This document shows, one piece after another, positions 33,322 through 44,321 of a stretch of 64,000 nt of DNA. Both the position numbers and the translations under genes were made by a program. Source of the DNA: Athripsodes cinereus (Eukaryota > Arthropoda > Insecta > Trichoptera > Leptoceridae); assembly GCA_947579605.1 (NCBI GenBank), contig OX388314.1, forward strand, positions 28,116,948-28,180,947, in the 5' to 3' direction. The stretch's first letter is position 1. The number at the start of each line of letters is the position of its first letter. Below the pieces are notes generated by a model. It was not told the origin of the DNA, did not search any database, and saw only the letters and a list, made by a program, of their open reading frames with translations.

Positions 33322-34016
33322 TAGTATTGGTAAATCCAGTTCTTTCTCAGGAATCGGTACTTGAGACATCGTTCTTCAAAACAATTCGTTCTTAACATTC
33401 GTTCTCGTTCGTGGAATTTGTCACGCGATTTTCACCTTAGTCTCTTTGAAAATAAAGTATTTTAAAGGCCTTTTTCCCAAAAGACGACACGAAGATTTAA
33501 ATCCTTAAATCTCGTTTGTGATATATGTCACGCGATTTTAAACCTTAGTCTCTTTGAAAATAGAGTATTCTAATGGTATTTTTACCAAAACAACTTCACA
33601 AAGATTTAAATCTTTGAATCATGTTTGTTACATTTGACACGCGATATAAAACCTTAATTCCTTTGAAAATAGAATACTCCAATGGCGTTTTTTCCAAAAT
33701 AATAACACGTAGATTTAAATCCAAGAATTTCGTTCTCAACGTTTGACACGCAATATGAAACCTTAGTATCTTTGAAAATAGAGTATCTTAAGGTTTTTTT
33801 TTCCAAAAAAAAACACACACGAAGATTTAAATCTCGTTCGTGTTTATTTGCCACGCGATGTTAAACCTTAGTTTCTTTGAAAATATAGTACTTTAATGTA
33901 ATTTTTCCCAAAAGAACGAAAAAGACCGAACAGATTTGGCATTGAGGATTTAGTTCTTCGAGTTAAGTTGAAGAACGAATACATAAGAACGAATACTCAG
34001 ATTCTGAACAATACTA
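33322..34016. mobile_element. hAT-like element with internal 5-unit tandem repeat, upstream of aprataxin
   Basis: Ends TAGTATTG and CAATACTA are inverted. The octamer GTATTATA flanks both sides (33314-33321 and 34017-34024). GTTCTT/AAGAAC words recur near the ends. The centre (33416-33915) has five degenerate units of 105-110 bp with CACGCGAT, CCTTAGTCTCTTTGAAAATA and AGATTTAAAT. It ends about 300 bp before the aprataxin start codon, so it may overlap the promoter. Confidence 0.88.
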
Positions 34017-34314
34017 GTATTATACTGTATTCTCTTTGGCGTGCATCTGGTGATATTATTGTGGCGATAATGTGTTAAAAATAGTTGGAAGAGATGCGTG
34101 TGAGCAATCGTGTTATTGATGTAAACTGTGAATGTTATAAAAAAAAGTGTACAAAAAGCGATGAACTATGATCACAATCACATAATTTTGAATAATCACG
34201 TAAAAACACTAAACTGAAAACATTTGCGTCATTTTACGTCAAGGTTATGTTTCGTTACCAATTTTTTCTCATCTTGTGATCCGTGTTTGTCTGTCCTGTT
34301 AATTTATAGTTATT

Positions 34315-34774
34315 ATGGCTTCAAGACCAAGACGCAATGTAAATAAAGCAAATAATCTTAACAAAATGACATCAGTTAAGAATAATAAGCCTGTATCTGG
34401 TGGACATTGGTCGCAAGGATTGATGTCGTGCATGGAAGATCCGGACAAGATTATAGAGCAGGATCCTCTTGTAACAGTTATTAAAGACGCGTATCCTAAA
34501 GCTAAACATCATTATCTAGTTTTGCCTAATGAAGATATATCTGGAATATTTAAATTAGATAAATCGCACTTGTCTCTTTTGAGGCACATGGAAGCAGTTG
34601 GCAAAAGAGTGGTGGGTGATATTAAGCAATGTTATTTTAAAATAGGTTATCACAGTGTTCCCAGCATGCAGAGGTTACATCTCCATGTAATTAGTGATGA
34701 TATGGTGTCTGATTGTTTGAAGAATAAGAAACATTGGAATAGTTTTACCACAGATTTTTTCATTCCATCACAAG
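34315..34774 (+). CDS. APTX: Aprataxin, exon 1 (HIT domain)
   Basis: Aprataxin removes AMP from abortive 5'-adenylated DNA ligation intermediates during nuclear strand-break repair. The ATG at 34315 is the first in the frame. GGHWSQGLMSCMEDPDKI opens the HIT domain at about residue 29. The histidine triad reads HLHVISDD (about residues 122-129), the form typical of aprataxin. The exon ends at 34774 in CAAG before GTAAGT, a strong donor, splitting a codon after its first base. There is no FHA domain, as in fly aprataxin, so the protein is shorter than the human one. With exon 2 the product is 205 residues. Coding sequence is intact, and the nearby hAT-like elements lie outside the exons. Confidence 0.95.
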
Positions 34775-35031
34775 GTAAGTTATTTGATTACTTATTCCTA
34801 TTACCCGCAATAAAGTTGACAAATATACATGAATATTTAGGATACTGCATTCTTTATTAATTTCAGATTATTTCCCACTTAATAAAAAAGAGAAAAATGA
34901 ATATTGTCAATATTGCATCATTTTATTCCAATTTTGTAAATGTAAATATAGATTTATTGGCTAGACACACAAAGTCTTCTGCTGGCAAAAGATAAAATTA
35001 AAGGATGTCTTAAAACCTCTACTGTATAGAT

Positions 35032-35286
35032 CAGGGGTCGGCAACCTTTTAGCTGTGGTGTGCCAAGCCATCCTACCAATATGATTCAGGGTGCCGCCTT
35101 AATTCTAAATTATATAATGGGGTTCTAGAGGAGAAGAATTTTATACCAAATTTATCTTTTAAACATATTTATTAAAAAAATAACAAAATTCTATTTTCGC
35201 GATTTCCCTGATTACTTTGTAGAGTGCCATTCAGAACCCCATCGCGTGCCAAGCCTGGCACGCGTGCCATAGGTTGCCGACGCCTG
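35032..35286. mobile_element. hAT-like MITE in the aprataxin intron
   Basis: Ends CAGGGGTCGGCAACC and GGTTGCCGACGCCTG are inverted. The octamer GTATAGAT is duplicated perfectly (35024-35031 and 35287-35294). GTGCCAAGCC repeats at both ends. No ORF. It lies within the 903-bp intron 34775-35677. Confidence 0.93.
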
Positions 35287-35677
35287 GTATAGATGCTTCT
35301 ACTTGGGAACTTATTAGTCCCACATGGTGATGGGGTTGATCTTTCTTGTTTTGTTACGCCACTTGGTTCTGTCGACTGCATCCTCGTGGAAAACATCAAA
35401 GATCCGCATGTCTTATCTCACTACTTCATACCATCTGCGCTTTGGTCTTCCCTTGGACCTTTTGCCGGTAACCTCAATACATTGTGTATTATTGCCTACA
35501 TATCAGCTAGTTTCTTGGCCACATGACCGTACCATCCCAATCTGTTCTAAAATCCCGCACACTCGTACTTCCACAAATGTTTGCACTTCAGATCAATTAT
35601 TGTGACCCCCACATTCATCTTAACATTGATACTATTTTATAACATTTATATGCTTAAATATTTTTTGTGTATTTCAG

Positions 35678-35835
35678 ATTTGATCAAGATGATAGAAGAG
35701 AAAGGAAAAGTAATCAAGATCTCAGAAGAGCATCACAAAGCGTTGATGGCTACTCCGCTGCAGTGTCACAAATGTAAACTCCCCGCCAAGAACATACCAG
35801 CACTCAAGACACATATATTGACCCATTTGTCATGA
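35678..35835 (+). CDS. APTX: Aprataxin, exon 2 (C2H2 zinc finger)
   Basis: Follows TTTTTTGTGTATTTCAG, a good acceptor at 35661-35677. Joining the phase-1 donor restores a frame reading DLIKMIEEKGKV, then LQCHKCKLPAKNIPALKTHI, ending at TGA 35833-35835. The C-x2-C...H-x3-H finger (CHKC and HILTH) is the DNA-binding C-terminal finger of aprataxin. A candidate poly(A) signal AATAAA is at 36156-36161. Confidence 0.95.
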
Positions 35836-35934
35836 TTGACTGATTGTAAAGTATTCAGATGTTATTGTTATCAATCTTTTAATTCAGTCACTTTGAATTA
35901 GTATAATTTTGAATAGTTGTTTCAAAAGAGGTGT

Positions 35935-36095
35935 TCGGGAACCTGGTGGTAGGGACTAGTATTTACAAATTGAGGGTCTATGGTTCAAATTCTGCTGCTG
36001 AAGTATTCTACCATCACAACACAAGCTGTGCTTAGTGTGAGGGGGTACTTGAGTTTGCCATAAACCTTTTGTCTTTTTTTTTAAGAAAAGTTGTA
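35935..36095 (+). repeat. Diverged tRNA-derived SINE in or after the aprataxin 3' UTR
   Basis: GGGAACCTGGTGGTAGGGAC resembles the family-1 head. TATGGTTCAAATTC is in B-box position. The body ACACAAGCTGTGCTTAGTGT corresponds to the family-1 ACAAGCTTTTAGCTTAGTGT. Strongly diverged. Confidence 0.6.
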
Positions 36096-36851
36096 TATTT
36101 GTACAAGGATGTTAAAATTAAGTATATTTTTAAATGATTTTCATTACGTACTAAAAATAAAGGTGACTCCATAGTTCCAACGCTTTTGGGTTCTTAATAC
36201 ATAAGACTTAAGAGGATGTATTGATTTTGTACTCTTCATTTTAAATTATACTTCATTTTCATTTTATTATGAAGAGGATCTAATTTAAATATTATTATCA
36301 CCCATTCTCAGAACTGCAGAATAACCACTAATCCGGCTGATGTGTTTGGTTAAGTAACACATTACTAACAAACAAGAGATTAGTATTATTTCAAATTTAT
36401 TTATGCTTGTGTTTTTTTCTAATTTTAAACAAACAATAATTAGTCGTAGAAAAACCAATACGCCAAAGAAAATCGACAAAATGATTACAAAGAAATTTAT
36501 CGTGACAAATACTGACATATTATGCGAGTACCATAGATAATAGAAAATTTTAATTACGATGCATCAAAAGTCATAAACAAAATTTGACAGATAATTATAA
36601 TAATACTTTATTGACAGAACAAAATAATGAAAATACAATATTTGCAAAAAATACACGCACTACAAACAGTGGTCAGTCAAAGGGCAGGTTTTGTTGCAGA
36701 GCAACATCTTTCAGCCATCCATTTAAAAGAGAAAAAAGAAACTGAATTAATAAAATTAATATAAGCGGAATAAATAAAAATAAATTGTTGACTAACATAC
36801 ATGAAATATGAAAAGGGATAGAAATAAAAAGTACAAAAATAAATAATGTGG

Positions 36852-37145
36852 CTATCTGCACCGGGTGGTCTCATTCTTATGGCTGACTGGATCCGTTTCT
36901 TTTTCACAATTAACACAATTGGGCTGTTGTTCCTTCTTTTTACAGTCATTGAAATGATGACCACCCCCACAATGGGAACATACTGCCAATTTTTCCTTAT
37001 TTAGGCACATTATGGACGTGTGTCCGTGACCCAGACAGTGGTAACACTGGGATACCGGGTTTGAGTCAACCACGTGCAGTCTCAAGGTATCAGGACCAAT
37101 ATTTGAGTTTTTCAACTCAATATTCTGTTGAACAATGTTGTTCAA
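36852..37145 (-). pseudogene. LINE ORF1 zinc-knuckle fragment (empty-site copy)
   Basis: The frame reads CYHCLGHGHTSIMC, CSHCGGGHHFNDC and CVNCEKE. These are CCHC-type knuckles of the RNA-binding ORF1 (gag-like) protein of CR1/Jockey-group LINEs. Upstream coding continues in other frames through LLNNIVQQNIEL and TLGDVQIIAGLISEKF, so the ORF is frameshifted. The right copy of this fragment is cut in two by the LINE at 50430-56186. Confidence 0.8.
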
Positions 37146-38772
37146 CAGGTCATCGGTATTATAGTCAGCAGAAATGTTTTTAATTTAATTGTCGTAGCCT
37201 CCAACACTCCGCCAAATTTCTCAGATATCAGTCCCGCAATGATTTGTACATCACCAAGGGTAGGACATGAGACAAGAAGTCCCCGTTGTCTCAGTCTCCA
37301 TATTGAGACAAGAGGCAAGTAGTCCCGTTGTCTCAGTCTCTTTATTGAGACGATTGCTACACCAATCAAAGCTAAATTTAGGATTCTTTTTAGAAAAACC
37401 TCCGTGTCTTCCGGTGTCATATCGTTCTTCACAGATGAGATAATCAATAATAATAACACACTTTATTGTCAAAAATAAATTTTATAAAAGGCGTACATAT
37501 TTCCTTGAGGCAATGTCTTCCAGTAAACCTACTACAATGTTTGATAACTATGTTCTATATATCAACGCATATGTCTTCTCAGTTCTCGCATTATTATATC
37601 TGCATATTATTATACCTTCTTTTTCTCTTTTAAAAATCGATATAATTACGGAGTGAACCGACTGATATATTAATAAGTAAAAATTGTTTGATTATTTAAC
37701 CTGTCCGTGAGTGAATAAAGAAAAAACAAAAGTGTATGGCAGAGTGAATTAATTCAACTTTCACTTTTTGAATATTTTTTTATTGCATGTTATAGAAAAT
37801 GATCCCTAGAATAAATGTTTATAAGGAACCAACTCTCAAAAATTAATAATAACGGAGTTATATAACAAAAACAATTTTGATACGTCATGTCTGCTCCGGT
37901 ATTGTCAACAATGGGTTCAACATAGGAATATTTATCATTATTAAAAATATTTATTTTTATTTGTTTTTAACAAAAACTTATGTAGGTACTAAAAACTGAT
38001 TAAATTGACCAGAATTAGCACAAAAAGTAAAAAAAAATATCACAAAACACTCCATAAAATAACACCCATAGCGCACGAACGCACGCAGCAAAATGGTTTG
38101 CAACCGCGAGTGACGGCTAGGTATTTCAAGCGGCGGTCACGTGACATTTTGTATAGGCGATAAATAAGGTCTAAACACGCCTATTTTTGATTTTTTTCCT
38201 TATGATTGGTAAAGTACATCCGACAGATTGGACCAATGATAAAATTGACGAATTTGGCGGGAACACCAAAATATTACTGGATCAATTGCACCGGTGCGTG
38301 CGTACTCCAGATCCCATAATATTTCTTGCACGCACCGGTGCGTTGGTACTCCTTTACAGGTTAATATTAATGATTTATTACTCATTTAATCACCCATTAG
38401 AATGTTAAATCATTTTCCACGTTTTATGTCACTGGATTGTGAGATGCAGGAGTTGATGGTATTTCGCTTGCATTTAATTCTAAAAATAATCGTAGATTTA
38501 CTATCGTTAAAATAATCGCGATCCAGGTACGGTGGCGCTGAACTCGTTTTGATTACTTCTAACCTTGTTGAGATGTTAGATTGAGACTCTAGAGAATTTT
38601 ATCTGGTTGGCGATTGCTGAGTTCCGTGATATATTCCGGAGCTATACCATCCACCGAATAATAATCCAACACTTCAACGATAGCTTCATCATCTAAAACA
38701 TAAACGATGGATGAAATACCATAGTTTCACTCACTCATAACTTTTTTTTTTATTGTTGACCTTTTTCACTGC

Positions 38773-39189
38773 TTACCTATTTGATCTTCCATTGCAATAG
38801 CCTCCTTTGTAAGATATCGGCAATAGTGACTGGATTTTATCACTTTCAGGCCAGACAATCAACTGTTTGCAGCCCGCTGCCAATATTGGTAAAGTATTCA
38901 AAAATGCCTTGCACACTGAACTTGTGGCCAGTCCAAATTGCGTTCCTATTATATTGTACGTCCAGTTTAATTTTATTTTGCATAAAACAATTAAAATATT
39001 TGTTTCTGGAATATTAAGTTCCGATGCTAATATGGCTATGGCATAATACATGTTTTTCGGTATTCCCAAATAAATATTTGGATGATTATTAATTGTCATC
39101 AATATGCCTGCTCGCATATGTTTTCTTAAATTACTAAGCTTATGGGTTGTATCATCAAATTCGGAAGATTCAGAATCAATCCATTCCAC
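38773..39189 (-). pseudogene. ISL2EU/IS4EU-like transposase N-terminal fragment (left copy)
   Basis: 138 codons. ETNILIVLCKIKLNW, then IIGTQFGLATSSVCKAFLNT, then LIVWPESDKIQSLLPISY resembles the helix-turn-helix region that precedes the DDE domain in ISL2EU/IS4EU-type transposases. The DDE catalytic part is missing: the frame ends after GGYCNGRSNR and I could not find a catalytic domain further along the strand. A near-identical copy lies at 57293-57709. The superfamily assignment is from motif memory. Confidence 0.65.
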
Positions 39190-39610
39190 CCCTGATGAGA
39201 TTATTTATCTTCGCTTATCTCTGAATCAAATTCTACATCCTTTTTATTTACTTTCAAGGGTATGACACTTTTTATTGGAGAGCAAGCGACGCTTGTTTCG
39301 ATTCTCTTTACTGGCGAAGTACCTACCCTTTGTTGAATGATTGAATAGATTTGCGGTTATTTAAATTAAAATTGCTCTTTTTATTTAATTAAATTATTAT
39401 AATTTGAAAGAATGGATAAAAAATATGTACGCACTACTAAACACAATGCGAGAGAGAGTCACAAAACAAAAACAATTTAAACTGCAATCATTGAAAACAC
39501 GCACCATCAAAGAGTACCTCCTTTCACAGACATCACTCCTCCACACATTTTGTCGATCAGCGACTGTACTATGATCAACTGCAGCATGCAACTCAATGTG
39601 CTTGGAGGCC

Positions 39611-39829
39611 TTAAATCTTCCTACTGAGAATCGTAAATATATCAGTAATCTCATCCAATTCCTTGTACATTTCGTCCCTTCCTGAAGCAGTGATCTTACC
39701 CTTCCCTTCCGATACAATGAACTTTATTGCCTCCACGTGGGTCCTCAGTTCAGTCATTAGGGTTGCGATCCGCGACCTCGTCTCAGGAATCATCATCTTT
39801 CCTGGGTTCAGCAATCCCTTCTGATTCAT
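39611..39829 (-). pseudogene. LINE ORF1 N-terminal fragment (left copy)
   Basis: AIKFIVSEGKGKITASGRDE, then ELDEITDIFTIL aligns with SIKGSINDGKGKISMATKD and ELEEIYDIFTLM of the ORF1 at 55266-55919. This shows the block derives partly from a relative of the intact LINE at 50430-56186. The repeated heptad-like spacing suggests a coiled-coil start, as in many ORF1 proteins. Confidence 0.75.
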
Positions 39830-40569
39830 CAGCCATCCTCAGGTCAGTTGGCGATCTCAGAGTCAGATATGATCTCTCAAAGGGGCTGTACATCGCAAAT
39901 GCAATGATAATAAAAAAAAAAACAAATAAAATCTTACTCAGAAAAAAAAAACAAAAATTTTCAAATCACTATTTCTTCACTGACAATTAGATCACAAACT
40001 GGATACAGATTTTAAAAAGTATAACTCGCCAAGATCTATCTCTCGTTGTGAATTTCAAGTAGATTTATACAGATATAGATTACACTATTCCAAATTCAAA
40101 AATTGCAGACATGTAACATAAACACGTCAATGTTTAATGGCTGGTTTAATTAAAAAGATTATAGTGAAAGATGTATATAGGACATCTAGTATCTGTTCAT
40201 ATTTGGGAAGACAATTGATAGGTCTGTACTCATTAGAACTTCGGGTCTTGAACATTCGAAACTGGAGTAATAGTAAAGGTTCTCCAATTTTCAGGAAATG
40301 AATAATTTTTTAAAGATTGGTTTATTAGTCCCACAATGAAATCTCTTTCGTTACTGGTAATGAATCGTTTATTACTTGAGCTGTGGTGCCATCTCTTGAT
40401 GATTTTGACTTCCTTTCACTTATAATGTTTTTAAGCGTGTTGACATTTATCTCCTGAAAGTTGAATTTAAACTTGTTGTGTAATTACTGTCGATAATAGT
40501 ATACTTTGTATACCCTATCTGTTTGTATACTTTGATGAATTATGTCTATACTAGATAGTATGAGTCGTC

Positions 40570-40784
40570 GAGTTGCAAAACCCGCTCTAGATTAAAGTAT
40601 CGATTTCGAGTAATAGGTGAATAACTATTTGGAATGTAAATAAAATATGAAAGTGGTATGTTTTGCATTGGATGTCTTGAGAAGCAAGAAATAATATTAA
40701 ATACATATTAATTTATATCTTTAATGTCGTCAAGGATTAAATATTATTGATTGAATTGTGCGCAGAGCGGGTTTTGACACTCGC
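40570..40784. mobile_element. Probable MITE with CAAAACCCGCTCT ends
   Basis: AGTTGCAAAACCCGCTCT at the left is mirrored by AGAGCGGGTTTTGACACT at the right, and a third AGAGCGGGATTTGACAG follows at about 40837. It starts at the very end of the composite block. No ORF; the exact end is ambiguous. Confidence 0.5.
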
Positions 40785-40930
40785 CGCTTGTCAGAGCGGT
40801 TTTTGAAGCACACTTTACTAAATAGAGCGGGATTTGACAGTAACTATTAGAATGGTTAAATGAATCAAAACCAGTGGTGGGTATTTTTATATTTTTGTTT
40901 TATTATATAAAAATAGTAAAATCCTAATAT

Positions 40931-41581
40931 CGGTCTTACTTACTGTTTGTGACTTGACTACAATCCGACGATAAGTCAGTTTCAGCAATGCAACAAACTG
41001 GGTAGCGTAGGATTATATGTATTTTTATTTTTTTTATTTATTCATTTCCATAATACAATACAAAATATAATATACAATATAACATAACATAAAATATATA
41101 AATGGAATTTATTACCTCATTAGGCGAAGCCTGTTCTGAGGTAATACTAGACAATAAGTACGCAGAAATTTTAGCTACATGAATAATTAACACATTCTAA
41201 GGCACAAACAATATAAAAAAGTACATATAATAAAAAAAGCACAACAGTACACATTCTAAGACATAAAAAATATAAAAAAGTACAAATAGTACATGAAAAA
41301 TTAATCAAGTGTCTTTGTGTTTTTGTTAAAGTAAAGGTGTGTTTGCGTGTGTGGATATGTGTAAAAAGGGTGTAAGAAAAGATTTTGAGTGTAAATTTTA
41401 TTAAATATTATCTTAGGACAAACGTCAAGTCTCTCTCTGACTCTTCCCTCCCTCTCCGAATCATCCAATCAGTAACCAGCTTACCAAAATTATGTCCACT
41501 CGGCTGTACTCCAAGATATATACACGACCATATTATATATTCTGGGTATTGTATTTAAGTCGCAAATAGTAAGTAAGACCG
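40931..41581. mobile_element. Candidate MITE with 25-bp inverted ends, holding a LINE 3' end
   Basis: CGGTCTTACTTACTGTTTG at 40931 is mirrored at 41557-41581 with 23 of 25 positions matching. Inside, 41031-41200 has a T-rich tail and CCTCATTAGGCGAAGCC, the style of a LINE 3' end on the - strand. No ORF. Target duplication not found. Confidence 0.45.
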
Positions 41582-41693
41582 TTACAATCTTACTAACAAC
41601 TTATGATCGCAAGTCGCAAATATTATGTAGGTACCAAATAATATACAAAAATTATAATTGAAAACAAGTTTTAAACAAAACAGGAAGGTTATA

Positions 41694-43064
41694 TTAAACG
41701 TTAAACAGAACTTCATCTTCTCTGGCTTCACATATATTTTCTTCAGGTTCGGGCTCTGCAAGTTCTACTGTTACTTCCTTCTCTTCAAGATTTTTATAAA
41801 AGTGGAGGCTTTCGTTGTCTCTCCATTTCTCCCCATAATGTTTTGTCAACAAATTATTGACATCTTTAATTTTGTTGACGTTTAAAGGACGTCTACCTTC
41901 TGTAACAATATCCGGGTCAATCTCGGAAATGGATATATTTTTTTTTGTTACAAATTTAGCTGTTGATACATTTGACCTATAGCTTATTTCCCCTTCGATC
42001 TTTATCTCATTTCTTAGCGTTTTTGTAAAAATGAATCTTTTGGCTTGATTAAATTGAAAGTGCCAATTTCCAGGTGGTTTTAAATGTGTGACAGCTTCTT
42101 TCCTCCAGTCATAAACGGGCACATCTCTCCCTATATGATATATTGTACCGTGATCTCTTAATATCCCCTGGTAATCGTCGGGATCTGCGATGACCTCTCT
42201 TTTTCAAATAATTTTTTCGATGCGAGCAAAAACTCTATCGGGAGGTAAAAATGAGTGGCCAACTATAGGAAATATAACCTCAATTGATTTTATTTGCGCC
42301 GGTGCACTTAAAAACCACTTTGCAAGCATACACATTATTGAGGTATTTTTATTCTGCCCGCCGCAGCCATCCGCAATCAAATTAATTTTATTTATTTTGG
42401 GGTCCAAATTTGTATTGCAAAGCCTGTGGTACACAGCAGATGCAATCTCGTTGGAACCCTTCTGCCACGTTGTTTCGTTCCATAAATAGCTGTGAACATT
42501 ATCAATCGTCAGAGAAGCTTTAGAGTTTCCTGTTACTATACAGAAGTGGTAAAAACTCCATTGCCTGCTAAAATAAGTGCTCTGATCTGGCAATTTTGGC
42601 AAACTTAAATTTTTCTGGCAGTCAAAGCTCATTGTTAAAATATTTTCTTTTTCCTGTTGCAAAATTGAATAAAATGCCTTATATTTTAAGCGATGCAGTC
42701 TTGATTCAATAATTATTTTTGATTTATCGTTCTGATCGATACACTTTTTTAGTTTTTCTTGGTACTGACTGCACGCAGAGCACTTGTCAGTAACTGGTGT
42801 ACCAAAGGATAGGTTAAATTTTGTATTAAAAATATCACGAAAAAATTTTTCCTTTACCTGCAATTCTGACAGACAACTTTTATTATATATTCGCCATAGT
42901 TTTTTTATACTAAGATCTGACGCCAAATAAATTTTACTATGAGACTTACTCCGACAATAGTGTGGCTCGCTTCCCTTCAAACTTTTAATAAATTTAAAAA
43001 CATTGTTGCGTTTTGGTGTAAATTTAATCAAACATCTGTCTCCTCCTCTTCGCTCTTTGGGCAT
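41694..43064 (-). pseudogene. DUF7869-like mobile-element protein with one in-frame stop
   Basis: Two ORFs (43064-42204 and 42122-41694) are in the same frame. Only TGA at 42206-42204 breaks it; reading continues KREVIADPDDYQGILRDHG between them. The first part has ASDLSIKKLWRIYNKSC, a CSACSQ pair, FDCQKNL (about residue 146), LPDQSTYFSRQ, a DGCGGQNKN block (about 233-241) and GHSFLPPDRVF (about 269). I recall this architecture from uncharacterised multi-copy arthropod proteins carrying DUF7869. The conserved Asp residues could form an RNase H-like site, but that is inference. The N-terminus is probably incomplete: IFENRG upstream is separated by a stop. Terminal repeats were not found. Confidence 0.7.
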
Positions 43065-43599
43065 TACTCCCCTGTTTTCAAAAATACTTAATGTTTATTC
43101 CTTTCTTTCTGATTTTACACAGATGCGTAGAGACACTGGTACCCACACAATATTTCAATAAAAACGCATCTTGCTCCAACAACAAAGAAGAAGTATTTGA
43201 AACACCAATTAAATCATCACATTTAAATATTTTCAAAACTAGCATGAGTGTTGACATTAGTACTGAAATTAGTTTGACGCCTGGTGATGTCAAGTATAAA
43301 TTGGTTGTTATTGAACATAAAAGTCACATGTATTTTTTTCCTTTACTTCACACATTGTAAATTTGTTCATACACCAGTTAGTTGTAGGTTCGTTCTCAAT
43401 GAAACAACAGTTTATAATATTAACATTGTTTTTTTTAAATATATTTTGTATTTGGTATAAATAATAATAAGAACAATAATAATAAAATAAACGTCATTGG
43501 TTATATTATATGTGTACAGATTATTTCACGGATATGATCCATCATTGGGTTGGAGTGAAAAGGAAAGATAATGAGAGAATACTGAGAATGAATGGCGAC

Positions 43600-44240
43600 C
43601 CAAGGGTGAATGATAATGTAATATGCGTCTGTTAGATGTTGCACTGAAATGGATCGCTTTGTGGCGAACACCTTTTTCGCTCACAAGGAGATCCATCAGT
43701 ATAGGTGGGAAAAGAAGGACAAGAGATCTATGATTGACTTTGTGTGCGTAGGTTCTAGACTTCGCCGGGTCACCACTGACACCAGAGTGTTTCTAGACGC
43801 CGAACTGGAGATAGATCACTTCCTTGTTGTTGCAAGAATTGATTTATTTTCTGGTTGGCGTTCAAGGACTCGGAGGGTGGTGGCACCAAAGAGGTTTAGA
43901 ATCAAAAATCTAAATGATTGAAGCATTAGAAGTGAGTATGGACTACAGACGAATGAGAAAATTAGTTTAGTTTAGTCATATGAAAGTAAGGACATGTCAG
44001 TTGAGGAACGGTGGGATATCATGGAAGAGATGCATGTGGAAAATGCAAAGGAGATGGTGAGGCGGTATTAGAAAAAAGAAAGGCGAAGCGTGGTAGGATG
44101 ATAAGGTGAAGGATGCTGTCTACAGGAAATTAATATCGAAAAAAGAGAGAAAAGGCATGATGAATATGAATGAAGTCAGTGCAAGACAAAGTGATGCGGT
44201 GAAGTTGAGCTTGCGAAGAATGTTTACAAAAATGTAAGAG
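43600..44240 (+). pseudogene. RTE-type LINE endonuclease/linker fragment
   Basis: The frame at 43649-43921 reads VANTFFAHKEIHQYRW, then SMIDFVCVGSRLRR, then EIDHFLVVARI. These are the last blocks of the APE-like endonuclease of RTE LINEs (NTFF-HK-IHKYTW, then IDYV, then SDH). Asp in the final SDH motif is retained as IDH. Further linker similarity (EEMHVENAKEMV, DDKVKDAVYRKLI) continues with stops to about 44240. Separate from the RT piece at 30411. Confidence 0.75.
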
Positions 44241-44321
44241 GGAATTTAAAGAGTAAATATACGTAGCATGAAGTAACATTATCAAAAAGAAAAAACAATA
44301 GCAAAAAATTAAAACCTACAC

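Larger units (their letters stand above)
36234..40562 (-). repeat. Composite mobile block, left copy
   Basis: Aligns with 49673-59114 in the same orientation with few differences over shared parts. Coding pieces lie on the - strand. Listed from high to low coordinates they are: a CR1/Jockey-group RT fragment (about 40560-40150); LINE ORF1 N-terminal region (39830-39610); an ISL2EU/IS4EU-like transposase N-terminus (39189-38773); a LINE 3' end (37530-37440); an ORF1 middle and zinc-knuckle region (37440-36852); and a LINE 3' UTR (36850-36234). Segment 37700-38367 is only in this copy. The large LINE insertion of the right copy is absent, giving an empty site at about 36999-37003. Confidence 0.85.

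Noticed and set aside
36673..36970. Small hydrophobic ORFs duplicated at 36673 and 50102
   Set aside because: They are shared only because they lie in the duplicated LINE 3' UTR; the frame overlaps the zinc-knuckle ORF1.
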